Notes under the pieces: model-generated
Seen by the model: the letters and a program-made list of their open reading frames with translations, nothing else
Told to the model about the DNA's origin: nothing
Databases searched by the model: none
Program-made: the position numbers and the translations under genes
NCBI RefSeq assembly: GCF_002217755.1
Contig: NZ_BCFL01000019.1
Coordinates: 742,712 to 806,711 of the forward strand
Direction: 5' to 3'
Source of the DNA: Streptomyces hyaluromycini
GTDB lineage: Bacteria > Actinomycetota > Actinomycetes > Streptomycetales > Streptomycetaceae
Length of the DNA: 64,000 nucleotides
Shown here: one piece after another, positions 49,950 to 60,009 of the stretch
Numbering within the stretch: position 1 is the stretch's first letter
Layout of the letters: each line of letters starts with the position of its first letter

Positions 49950-50552
49950 ATGGCGCGTGCGGGACGAGGGGTACGAGGAGGACAGGGCCTGGCCCGGGTG
50001 GCCGTGGTCGTACGGGCCGGGGCCGCGCCGCTGTGGTGGTTCGGGGTGTTCGCCGCCGGCGTCGGGGTGCTGCCCCCGGGGATCACCGGACGGCGGATCG
50101 GGGTGCTGGCCGGGGCCGCGCTGTTCATCGTTGGCGCCGCCGTCGTGGCGCTCACCCGCCGCAAGCGGTACACCGCGCTGGTGAACGGGGCCGCCCGGGC
50201 CGGCAAGCACGACGTGCTCCAGGACCGGGCGGTGACTGTGCGGAACTGGCGCCGGGGGCACCGCTGGTGGCTGCTGCTGGCCTTCGCCGTCGCGCTCGGC
50301 TCCGCCTTCGCGGTGCCCGCGGCGGGCGGCATGCTGCTCGCCGGGACCGGCACCGGGCTGCGCCTGAAGGCGGCCTGGCTGGGCCGCCGGGAGAAGGCCG
50401 GCGAACAGCTGCTGTGGCTGCGCGTCGACTGGCTCGACCAGCGCGGCGGCCGCCCGGCCGGCAAGGACGTCAAGGCGTACCGCGGTACCGGCATCGCGGC
50501 GGGCGACGCGGCTCCGGGCGGAGCACGCCGCCGCACCGCGGCGCTGGTGTGA
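49950..50552 (+). CDS. membrane protein of unknown function
   Basis: A 200-aa protein starting at ATG 49950 behind GAGGAGG. Three to four hydrophobic helices (APLWWFGVFAAGVGVLPPG, IGVLAGAALFIVGAAVVAL, WWLLLAFAVALGSAFAV) alternate with Arg-rich cytoplasmic loops. No motif was recognised. It ends eight bases from the convergent Roadblock operon. Confidence 0.8.
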   Translation: MARAGRGVRGGQGLARVAVVVRAGAAPLWWFGVFAAGVGVLPPGITGRRIGVLAGAALFIVGAAVVALTRRKRYTALVNGAARAGKHDVLQDRAVTVRNWRRGHRWWLLLAFAVALGSAFAVPAAGGMLLAGTGTGLRLKAAWLGRREKAGEQLLWLRVDWLDQRGGRPAGKDVKAYRGTGIAAGDAAPGGARRRTAALV

Positions 50553-50559
50553 GGTCCGG

Positions 50560-50934
50560 TTAGACCTCCAGGTCCTCCTCGATCTTCTTCAGCTGGTGCC
50601 GGGCCATCGCCAGGTTGGCGCGGGACTGGTCGAGCACCAGGTAGAGGAAGAGGCCGTTGCCGCCCCGGCCCTTGAGCAGCCGGACCAGGTGGTACTGGTT
50701 GGAGAGCGTGATCAGGATGTCCTCGATCTCGCCCTTGAGGCCGAGGTGCTCCATGGTGCGCATCTTGGCGCGGATCACGTCGGTGTTGCCGGCCGCGGCC
50801 ACGTTCAGGTCGAAGGTCTTGCTGCCCCCCATCGTGCCCAGCGCCATCCCGCTGGTGTAGTCGACGAGCGCGACGCCGGTCGCGCCCTCGATGGAGGTGA
50901 GGCACTCTTTCAGGGCGGTTTCGGTGTTGGCCAT
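50560..50934 (-). CDS. Roadblock/LC7 domain protein
   Basis: A 124-aa single-domain protein. The Roadblock pattern is LTSIEGATGVALVDYTSGMALGT, then EDILITLSNQYHLVRLLKG and LFLYLVLDQSRANLAMARHQL. Such proteins regulate small Ras-like GTPases. It is the last gene of a four-gene operon and is close in sequence layout to the first gene (52271-52660), probably by duplication. Confidence 0.9.
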   Translation of the reverse strand: MANTETALKECLTSIEGATGVALVDYTSGMALGTMGGSKTFDLNVAAAGNTDVIRAKMRTMEHLGLKGEIEDILITLSNQYHLVRLLKGRGGNGLFLYLVLDQSRANLAMARHQLKKIEEDLEV

Positions 50935-50950
50935 GACTTTCTGGTTCCTT

Positions 50951-51451
50951 TCAACTGTCGGTTGCGGTGCGCGCGTCGGTGGTGGTGCTGGTGCGTGGCG
51001 TGCGCGTGGTTCTGGTCCGTGGGGCTGTGCTGCGGGCCGGGCGCAGGGCCTTGGCGGCGGCCTCGGCGGCGTCGACCATCTCGCCGATGCGGGCGGCGGC
51101 CCGGCGGCCCTCCAGGTGGAGCCGGCCGACGTTCACCCGGTCCTCGGCGAGCAGGGTGAGCACGGCGCTGCGGCCGGCCGCGTAGGTGGCGACATAGCCG
51201 TCCTCGCCGCGCACCAGCAGCTCCCTGAGCTCGCCCTTGCCGGTGGCGTCGGAGACCCGGACGGCGACACCGAGCTCGGCCGCGGTGAGCGCGGCGAGGC
51301 CCTCCGGATCGACGCCCGGGCAGTCGTGGGCGACGACCAGGCCGTCGACACCGGCCGCGAGGGCCCCGGTGAGCTGGGGCATCCGGGTGCGTAACCGGCG
51401 CAGTTCGTCGAGGACGGCCTCTCTGTCGGAGCTGCCGGGTTCTGCCGCCAT
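50951..51451 (-). CDS. Roadblock/LC7-like protein with Arg/Thr tail
   Basis: A 166-aa protein starting at ATG 51451. The fold is shown by LTGALAAGVDGLVVAHDCPG, AALTAAELGVAV and RELLVRGEDGYVATYAAG, with the family RLHLEGRRAAARIGEMVDAA. The C-terminus is a low-complexity Thr/Arg tail (ARSTAPRTRTTRTPRTSTTT). It is the third gene of the operon. Confidence 0.88.
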   Translation of the reverse strand: MAAEPGSSDREAVLDELRRLRTRMPQLTGALAAGVDGLVVAHDCPGVDPEGLAALTAAELGVAVRVSDATGKGELRELLVRGEDGYVATYAAGRSAVLTLLAEDRVNVGRLHLEGRRAAARIGEMVDAAEAAAKALRPARSTAPRTRTTRTPRTSTTTDARTATDS

Positions 51452-51482
51452 CAGCTGTCTCCTCTCGGCGGGGCGGTGCCGT

Positions 51483-52274
51483 TCAAAGGGCCTCCAGCGC
51501 ATCCCTGAGCCTCTTCAGCAGCGCGATGTCGGGGTCGGTGACCGGGGGAAGCGGGGGCGGGGCGGGCGCGGTGCTCCTCGGGGCGAGGAGTCCGGCCGCG
51601 GCCAGCCGCCGTACGTCCACCAGCGTGTGGAAGGCCGGCCGGCCCAGCTCCCGGGCGATCCGCGGGGCCGTGCGGACACCGTCCACCCGGTCGAGAACCG
51701 CCCGCTGCCGGGGGGTGACCGGCGGCGGCGCGACCGGGTCGGCGCGGATCAGCGGGGCGCCGTCCGCCGACGGGTCGGGCCAGATGCGGTGCAGCAGCTC
51801 GCGGCGGCGCAGGGTCTCGCGTTCCAGGTCCGCGACGGGCACGGCGCGCCACGGACCGGCGGCGGCCGTGGCGCCGTAGCGGAACCGGCCCGGGGTGCTG
51901 CTGGGCGCCAGTGCGAAGTACGCGGCGTCGTACAGGGCGCCTAGGCGGCACAGCTCCAGGGCGCCTCTCGGGAGCAGGTCGGCGGCGAGCAGCCGCTGGG
52001 CGGCGGCGGGTATGTCGTCGGTCCAGGGCCAGACCGCCGGGTCGAGCGTGCCGCGGGCCGTGAGGAGCACGTCGAGGCCGGGTGCAAGGGGGCTCTCGGC
52101 GTGCACCACGCGGCCCTCGGCCAGGTGCAGGGTGCCGTGCTCGCGGACCAGGACACCGGTGGCCCGCTCCTCGGCGAGGCGTATCAGCATCGGGGAGAGC
52201 GCGCCGGGCACCCTCTCGTGCAGGGCCGCCCGGTCCCGGACCGGCAGCGGCGGCGGCGTTTCGACCACGGTCAT
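51483..52274 (-). CDS. DUF4388 (PatA-like) protein
   Basis: A 263-aa protein starting at ATG 52274. The N-terminal part (MLIRLAEERATGVLVREHG, LHLAEGRVVHAESPL) matches the DUF4388 domain of PatA-type signalling proteins. The second half has a winged-helix-like segment (RQRAVLDRVDGVRTAPRIARELG). Its ATG overlaps the stop of the upstream Roadblock gene (ATGA). The role is probably signalling, with partner and input unknown. Confidence 0.85.
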   Translation of the reverse strand: MTVVETPPPLPVRDRAALHERVPGALSPMLIRLAEERATGVLVREHGTLHLAEGRVVHAESPLAPGLDVLLTARGTLDPAVWPWTDDIPAAAQRLLAADLLPRGALELCRLGALYDAAYFALAPSSTPGRFRYGATAAAGPWRAVPVADLERETLRRRELLHRIWPDPSADGAPLIRADPVAPPPVTPRQRAVLDRVDGVRTAPRIARELGRPAFHTLVDVRRLAAAGLLAPRSTAPAPPPLPPVTDPDIALLKRLRDALEAL

Positions 52275-52660
52275 CCCAGCACCAGCCGCTCGGCCATCTC
52301 GCCGAGCCGGATCCGGGCGAGGGCGAGATTGCCGTCCTCGCGGGCCAGCCACAGATGCAGGAACACCGTGGCGTCGAAGGAGGTGACCACGAACCGCAGT
52401 AGGTGGTAGCTGTCCCGGTTGCTGACGATCAGGTCCTCCACCGGAGGACTCACCTCGGTGTCGTCCTCCGTGCTGAACGCCCCGTGCTCGGCGGCCAGCC
52501 GGGCCAGCTCGGCGGCCTCCGCTGCGGTGGTCTCGTGGTCACCGCCGGGCGCCTCCCCGACCGTGCCCAGGGCCAGCCCGCTGGTCCAGTCGACCAATGC
52601 GGCGCCCCGGGCACCGGGCAGTCGCATCGCTTCCAGTAAGCACTCGTCGATTCCGGGCAC
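52271..52660 (-). CDS. Roadblock/LC7 domain protein
   Basis: A 129-aa protein starting at GTG 52660. The pattern is PGARGAALVDWTSGLALGT, then EDLIVSNRDSYHLLRFVV and VFLHLWLAREDGNLALARIRL. It is the first gene of the operon Roadblock-DUF4388-Roadblock-Roadblock. No GTPase, DUF742 or histidine kinase gene lies next to it, unlike in the conservons of Streptomyces. Confidence 0.9.
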   Translation of the reverse strand: MPGIDECLLEAMRLPGARGAALVDWTSGLALGTVGEAPGGDHETTAAEAAELARLAAEHGAFSTEDDTEVSPPVEDLIVSNRDSYHLLRFVVTSFDATVFLHLWLAREDGNLALARIRLGEMAERLVLG

Positions 52661-52833
52661 CGTGGCTCCCCTCCCGCCGCGTGGGCCTCCGGTTGAGTGA
52701 CGCAGACATTACGCAACGTGTGCGGGGAGGGGTGAGTCGTTTGGCATTTTCCAGTGGAACATGCTTCCGGCAGGCTAGTGTTGGTCAACTGGGCTGCTTT
52801 TCACACCAGTTGATCCCTGCTTTCGGAGGTGTC

Positions 52834-54258
52834 TCAACGGCTCTCGGATGCGCGCAGGGTGGTGAGCGCGTCGGCGTGCGCCCCTCCGGATTCGGCCACG
52901 ACCTCGGCGACCGTCTGCGGCTCCCGTACGACGGCGAACGCCACGCCCCCGTCGCCGTCCGGTGCGAAGCCGTAAACCCCGGGCCGGGCAAGGGAGTTGT
53001 AGGAGTAGTGACTGCCGAAGTAGTACGCCCCGGTGTCCAGCGCCGCCGCGAGGTCCCCCTGCTCCAGCGGCGGCAGCGCACGCCCCTCGGCGAGCAGGTC
53101 GCCCGCGAAACAGGCCGGCCCCGCCACGTCCTGCACCACCGGGGCCCCTTGCCTGGGCCGCCCCTTCGCGTCGTACGCGGCGATCCTGAGCGGCCACGCC
53201 CCCGGCACGTACACCGTCCGCGGCGCCACCTGCACCCCCGCGTGCGTCACCGCGATCCGCCGCCCGCCGGAACTCTTCGTGTACTCCACCCGGGCCACCA
53301 CCGTGCCGTGCCGGGCCAGCAGCGACCGCCCGAACTCCGTCACCAGCCCGTACCGCCCGTCGAACAGCCCCGGCACGACCTCCGCCAGCAGCCGCGCGTA
53401 CTGCGCGTACGTCGGCTCCGTCGCCTCCGAGGCGAAGTTGACGGAAAGCCCGCCCCCGATGTCGAGGGTGTCGACCTGCCGCCGCCCGGCGCGCGCGTTG
53501 ATCTCCTCGGCCAGCGCGTACGTCTCCGCCACGCCCCGCGCCAGCAGCGACAGCGGGATCCCCTGCGACCCGATGTGCGCGTGCAGCCGCGTCAGCCACG
53601 GCCGCTCCGCGAACGTCCGTACGACCCACTCCCGGGCCCCCTCGTCCCGCAGCCCCACCCCGAACTTCGAGGTCGCCGTCGCGGTGGAGGTGGCCCCGAT
53701 CGTCCCGGCCCCGACCTGCGGGTTCACCCGGATCCCGAGCGGCGAGGAGGTGGTGGAGCCCGTGTGCACGAGAGCGTCGAGGCGCCGGAGCTCCTGCGGG
53801 TTGTCCGCGTTCACGGCGACGCCCAGCGCCAGCGCCTCGCGCAGCTCCGCCTCGGTCTTCGCGGGCGCGTCGAACACCGTACGCTCCGCCGGCATCCCGG
53901 CCGCCCGCGCCAGCGCCAGCTCGCCCGCACTGGCCACCTCGGCGCCCAGACCGGCCTCGGCCAGCAGCCGCACCACCGGGACCAGCGGGTTCGCCTTCAC
54001 CGCGAAGGCGTGCAGGATCGCGGTGCCGGGCGCCGCGACCGCCTCGAACGCCCGGCGCAGCGCGGCGGCCGACGCGCGGATGCCCTTCACGTCCAGCAGG
54101 CCTACGATCGGCGCGTCCGGCCCCAGCAGTCCCTGCTCCACCGCCGCCCTGACGGCGTCGTCCCGCCGCCCGACCCGCTCACCGTCGTCCTCGCGCCCGT
54201 CCCTGCATTCGTCCACGACGTCCCCCGACATGTCGTCGTCCACACCTTTAAGGCCCAT
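52834..54258 (-). CDS. diaminopimelate-decarboxylase-like PLP protein
   Basis: A 474-aa fold-III PLP enzyme of the LysA/ornithine decarboxylase group. The PLP Lys lies in AFAVKANPLVPVVRLL, the phosphate loop in LDIGGGLSVNF, and the catalytic Cys in GPACFAGDLL. The start is uncertain: ATG 54258 or ATG 54231. The motif differs from canonical LysA (CESGD), so the substrate may not be DAP. It is divergent from hutU, which links it to histidine or amino-acid breakdown only by position. Confidence 0.85.
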   Translation of the reverse strand: MGLKGVDDDMSGDVVDECRDGREDDGERVGRRDDAVRAAVEQGLLGPDAPIVGLLDVKGIRASAAALRRAFEAVAAPGTAILHAFAVKANPLVPVVRLLAEAGLGAEVASAGELALARAAGMPAERTVFDAPAKTEAELREALALGVAVNADNPQELRRLDALVHTGSTTSSPLGIRVNPQVGAGTIGATSTATATSKFGVGLRDEGAREWVVRTFAERPWLTRLHAHIGSQGIPLSLLARGVAETYALAEEINARAGRRQVDTLDIGGGLSVNFASEATEPTYAQYARLLAEVVPGLFDGRYGLVTEFGRSLLARHGTVVARVEYTKSSGGRRIAVTHAGVQVAPRTVYVPGAWPLRIAAYDAKGRPRQGAPVVQDVAGPACFAGDLLAEGRALPPLEQGDLAAALDTGAYYFGSHYSYNSLARPGVYGFAPDGDGGVAFAVVREPQTVAEVVAESGGAHADALTTLRASESR

Positions 54259-54271
54259 AAGTCCAGCGAAA

Positions 54272-54305
54272 CATCCGGACCGCGGCCGCGCTGGCGGACC
54301 GGATG
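54272..54305. promoter_or_regulatory. inverted repeat between decarboxylase and hutU
   Basis: CATCCGG (54272-54278) and CCGGATG (54299-54305) flank a GC-rich spacer in the divergent promoter region; TTGACT at 54308-54313 is a possible -35 box of hutU. Confidence 0.45.
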
Positions 54306-54396
54306 TATTGACTAGTTCTATTCATCGAGCCAGGATGTGAATAACCGCAGGAACACTTCGCTGGCCGTTGATCCCGGATCCGCTAGGAGGCAGACC

Positions 54397-56057
<1,661 letters not shown>

Positions 56058-56061
<4 letters not shown>

Positions 56062-57434
56062 CGAAGGGCGGGGACTCTTCGGTGGGGGCCGGGCTCTCGT
56101 CGCCGGGTGCGGGTGCGGCTGTGCCCACCCGTTCCGCCCTGCGGAACGACTGCCCACAGCCTGTACGGGGCGGGGGCCCGCAGCCTGTACGGCCTGAGCA
56201 GCCTGCTCGGAGCGCGGCCTCCTTCCACGCCATGTGGCGTGAGCTGCTCCCCGTCGGGCGGCACGCCGACTCCCGCGGCTATCGGCGTTTCGCCTGGACC
56301 GGGGCCGATGCCGAGTGCCGGGACTGGTTCAGGGAGCAGGCCGAGGCGCGCGGGCTGGGCTACGAGGTCGACCGGAACGGGAACCAGTGGGCCTGGCTCG
56401 GGGACCCGGCCGCCGGGAACGCCGTCGTCACCGGGTCGCACCTGGACTCCGTGCCGGACGGCGGTGCCTTCGACGGCCCCCTCGGTGTGGTGTCCTCCTT
56501 CGCCGCGCTCGACGAACTCCGGGGCAGGGGCGTGGAGTTCACCCGGCCCCTCGCCATCGTCAACTTCGGTGACGAGGAGGGCGCCCGGTTCGGCCTCGCC
56601 TGTGTCGGGTCCCGGCTGACCGCGGGGCACCTGACCGTCGAGCAGGCCCACCGGCTCACCGACGGGGACGGCGTCACGCTGCCGCAGGCCATGGCCGCCG
56701 CCGGCTACGACCCCGAGGCCATCGGGCCCGACCCCGCGCGGCTCGCGCGCATCGGTGCCTTCGTCGAGCTGCACGTCGAACAGGGCCGGGCGCTGGACCT
56801 GTCCGGGGACCGCGTCGGCATCGCCAGTGCCATCTGGCCGCACGGGCGCTGGCGGTTCGACTTCCGGGGCGAGGCCAACCACGCCGGCACCACCCGGCTG
56901 GCCGACCGGCGCGACCCCATGCTGTCCTACGCCGAGACCGTGCTCGCCGCCCGCCGCGAGGCCGAACTCGCCGGTGCCGTCGCCACCTTCGGCAAGATCA
57001 CCGTCGAGCCGAACGGCGTCAACGCCATCCCCTCCCTGGTGCGCGGCTGGCTCGACTCCCGCGCCGCCGACCAGGCCACCCTCGACACCGTCGTCGGCGG
57101 CATCGAGAAGGCGGCCCGGGAGTACGCGGAGGCGCACGGCATCGACCTGGACGTGGTCCGCGAGTCGTTCACGCCGGTCGTGGAGTTCGACCACGCCCTG
57201 CGCGACGAACTCGGCCGGATCCTCGGCAAGGACACCGGTCTCACCGTGCCCGTCCTGGGTACCGGTGCCGGACACGACGCCGGGATCCTCTCGGGGAGCA
57301 TCCCGACCGCCATGCTGTTCGTGCGCAACCCCACCGGCGTCTCGCACTCCCCGGCCGAGTTCGCGGCCGAGGACGACTGCGTGGCCGGGGTGAGCGCGCT
57401 CGCCGACGTACTGGAAGGGCTGGCCTGCGGGTGA
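56058..57434 (+). CDS. M20 amidohydrolase (allantoate amidohydrolase-like)
   Basis: A 458-aa zinc hydrolase with TGSHLDSVPDGGAFDGPLGV, FGDEEGARF, EANHAGTT and GAGHDAGIL, the pattern of N-carbamoyl/allantoate amidohydrolases. GTG 56058 overlaps the hutU stop (GTGA). The first about 57 residues come from a repeat element and are not conserved; ATG 56232 would give the compact protein. Within a hut cluster the likely job is to hydrolyse N-formyl-L-glutamate to glutamate and formate after HutF; this is inferred. Confidence 0.88.
56118..56192 (+). repeat. repeat element coding the N-terminal extension of the amidohydrolase
   Basis: GTTCCGC (56131-56137) faces GCGGAAC (56141-56147), flanked by tgcccac direct repeats, and cagcctgtacgg occurs twice (56157-56168, 56181-56192). 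It looks like a dispersed Streptomyces palindrome. Confidence 0.7.
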
Positions 57435-58786
57435 CGACACGGACGACGTACTGGTTGGAGTACGCCTGGCTGGACACGCACGTCGAGCCGGGCGTCGCCG
57501 TGGAGGTGGCCGACGGCCGCATCACGGCGGTGCGGACCGAGGTGCCCACACCGCCGCCCGGGGCCGAGGTGCTGCGCGGCCTCACCCTCCCCGGCCTGGC
57601 GAACGCCCACTCGCACGCCTTCCACCGCGCCCTGCGCGGCACCGTCCAGGTCGGCTCCGGGACCTTCTGGACCTGGCGCGAACTCATGTACTCCTTCGCC
57701 GACCGGCTGACCCCGGAGACCTACCACGCACTCGCCCGCGCGGTGTACGCCGAGATGGCGCTGGCGGGCGTCTCCTGCGTCGGCGAGTTCCACTACGTCC
57801 ACCACGCCCCCGGCGGCACCCGGTACGCCGACCCCAACGCCATGGGCGAGGCGCTGATCGCGGCGGCCGCCGACGCCGGGATCCGGATCACCCTCCTCGA
57901 CACCGCCTACCTCTCCTCCGCCATCGTGAGCGAGCACCGTGGCGAGCCGCCCAACGCCCACCAGCTGCGCTTCTCCGACGGCAGCGCGGAGGCCTGGGCC
58001 GAACGCTGTTCAGTTCTCAAGGAACGGGATCACGCACGGATCGGGGCGGCGATCCACTCCGTACGGGCCGTGCCCGCCGGGCAGTTGGCGACCGTGGCCG
58101 GCTGGGCCGAGGAGCGGCGGGCCCCGCTCCATGTGCACCTGTCCGAGCAGACGGCGGAGAACGACGCCTGCCTGGCCGCCCACGGCCGCACCCCCACCCG
58201 GCTGCTCGCCGACCACGGTGTCCTCGGCCCGCGCACCACGGGCGTCCACAACACCCACCTCACGGACGAGGACATCGCGCTGATCGGCGGCTCCGGCACC
58301 GGCACCTGCATGTGCCCGACCACCGAGCGGGACCTGGCCGACGGCATCGGACCGGCCGTCGCCCTGCAGCGCGCGGGCTCCCCGCTCTCCCTCGGCTCCG
58401 ACAGCCACGCCGTCATCGACCTGCTCGAAGAGGCGCGCGCGATGGAGCTGAACGAGCGGCTGCGCACCCGCACCCGGGGCCACTGGACGGCCGCCGCACT
58501 GCTGCGCGCCGCCTCCGCCGACGGCCACGCGGCGCTCGGCTGGGAGGACGCGGGCACCATCGAGACCGGCATGCTCGCCGACCTGACGACGGTCGCGCTG
58601 GACTCCGTCAGAACGGCGGGGCCGGTACCGCGACTCGGCGCCGAGACGGCCGTATTCGCGGCGACCGCGGCGGACGTACGGCACACGGTCGTGGGTGGCC
58701 GGCACGTCGTACGGGACGGTGCGCACACCCTCGTACCCGATGTGCCACAGGCCCTCGCGCGGGCCGTCGAAGCCCTCCGCACCTGA
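57431..58786 (+). CDS. hutF: formimidoylglutamate deiminase
   Basis: A 451-aa amidohydrolase starting at GTG 57431, which overlaps the preceding stop (GTGA). The metal motif is ANAHSHAFHRALRG, later FHYVHHAP, HVHLSEQ, NTHLTDED and SLGSDSHAVID. This is the family that turns N-formimidoyl-L-glutamate into N-formyl-L-glutamate and ammonia, the first step of the two-step branch. It agrees with the adjacent M20 hydrolase and with hutI. Confidence 0.93.
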   Translation: MTTRTTYWLEYAWLDTHVEPGVAVEVADGRITAVRTEVPTPPPGAEVLRGLTLPGLANAHSHAFHRALRGTVQVGSGTFWTWRELMYSFADRLTPETYHALARAVYAEMALAGVSCVGEFHYVHHAPGGTRYADPNAMGEALIAAAADAGIRITLLDTAYLSSAIVSEHRGEPPNAHQLRFSDGSAEAWAERCSVLKERDHARIGAAIHSVRAVPAGQLATVAGWAEERRAPLHVHLSEQTAENDACLAAHGRTPTRLLADHGVLGPRTTGVHNTHLTDEDIALIGGSGTGTCMCPTTERDLADGIGPAVALQRAGSPLSLGSDSHAVIDLLEEARAMELNERLRTRTRGHWTAAALLRAASADGHAALGWEDAGTIETGMLADLTTVALDSVRTAGPVPRLGAETAVFAATAADVRHTVVGGRHVVRDGAHTLVPDVPQALARAVEALRT

Positions 58787-58821
58787 CGACCAGCCCCCAC
58801 AAGGACTCCGACGAGGCCATC

Positions 58822-59997
58822 ATGAGCAGCAGCACCGCCATCACCAACATCGCCACGCTGGTCACCAACGACCCCTCCCTCGGTGACAACTCCCCTCTCG
58901 GTCTGATCCAGGACGCGGCCGTCGTCATCGACGGCGACCGTGTCGTGTGGACCGGTGAATCCAGCAAAGCACCCGCCACTGACAATCGGGTCGACGCGGG
59001 CGGCCGGGCGGTGCTGCCGGGCTTCGTGGACTCCCACTCCCACCTGGTCTTCGCGGGCGACCGGACCCAGGAGTTCAACGCCCGCATGTCCGGCCGCTCG
59101 TACACCGCGGGCGGCATCCGGACGACCGTGGCGGCCACCCGCGCCGCGACGGACGAGGAACTGGAGCGGAACCTCACCCGTTACCTGACCGAGGCCCTCC
59201 GCCAGGGCACCACCACCTTCGAGACGAAGTCGGGCTACGGCCTGACGGTCGCCGACGAGGCGCGCGCCCTGCGCATCGCCGCCGCCCACACCGACGAGGT
59301 CACCTACCTCGGCGCCCACATCGTCCCCCCGGACTTCGCCGACGACCCGGCGGCCTACGTCTCCCTGGTCACCGGCGAGATGCTCGACGCCTGCGCCCCG
59401 TACGCCCGTTGGATCGACGTCTTCTGCGAGAAGGGCGCCTTCGACGGCGACCAGGCCCGGGCGATCCTCACCGCGGGCAGGGCCAAGGGCCTGACCCCCC
59501 GCGTCCACGCCAACCAGCTCTCCTACGGCCCCGGCGTCCGGCTCGCCGTGGAACTCGACGCGGCCAGCGCCGACCACTGCACCCACCTGACGGACGCCGA
59601 CGTCGACGCACTGGCGAGCGGCAACACGGTCGCCACCCTCCTCCCCGGCGCCGAGTTCTCCACCCGCGCCGAATGGCCCGACGCCCGCCGCCTCCTCGAC
59701 GCCGGCGTGACAGTCGCCCTCTCCACCGACTGCAACCCCGGCTCCTCCTTCACGTCCTCCGTCCCCTTCTGCATCGCCCTGGCCGTCCGGGACATGCGCA
59801 TGACCCCCGACGAGGCGGTCTGGTCGGCCACGGCGGGCGGCGCGGCGGCCCTGCGCAGGACCGACATCGGCCGCCTGACCCCGGGCGCGTACGCCGACCT
59901 GCTCCTCCTGGACGCCCCGAGCCACGTCCACCTGGCCTACCGCCCGGGGGTTCCGCTGGTCAGCGGGGTGTGGCGGCGGGGCGTACGGGTGGTGTGA
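58822..59997 (+). CDS. hutI: imidazolonepropionase
   Basis: A 391-aa metal hydrolase opening imidazolonepropionate to formimidoylglutamate. It shows PGFVDSHSHLVFAGDR, KSGYGL, THEVTYLGAH-like metal residues (DEVTYLGAHIVPPDF), RVHANQLSYGPG and STDCNPGSS. ATG 58822 is used; a GTG-free gap of 35 bp separates it from hutF. It completes the pathway from urocanate to glutamate in this window; only histidine ammonia-lyase activity is uncertain here. Confidence 0.95.
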   Translation: MSSSTAITNIATLVTNDPSLGDNSPLGLIQDAAVVIDGDRVVWTGESSKAPATDNRVDAGGRAVLPGFVDSHSHLVFAGDRTQEFNARMSGRSYTAGGIRTTVAATRAATDEELERNLTRYLTEALRQGTTTFETKSGYGLTVADEARALRIAAAHTDEVTYLGAHIVPPDFADDPAAYVSLVTGEMLDACAPYARWIDVFCEKGAFDGDQARAILTAGRAKGLTPRVHANQLSYGPGVRLAVELDAASADHCTHLTDADVDALASGNTVATLLPGAEFSTRAEWPDARRLLDAGVTVALSTDCNPGSSFTSSVPFCIALAVRDMRMTPDEAVWSATAGGAAALRRTDIGRLTPGAYADLLLLDAPSHVHLAYRPGVPLVSGVWRRGVRVV

Positions 59998-60009
59998 CCG
60001 GACCGCGGA

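Noticed and set aside
56118..56192. possible CRISPR-like repeats
   Set aside because: There are only two direct copies of 12 bp plus a palindrome, without regular spacers; no cas genes are nearby.
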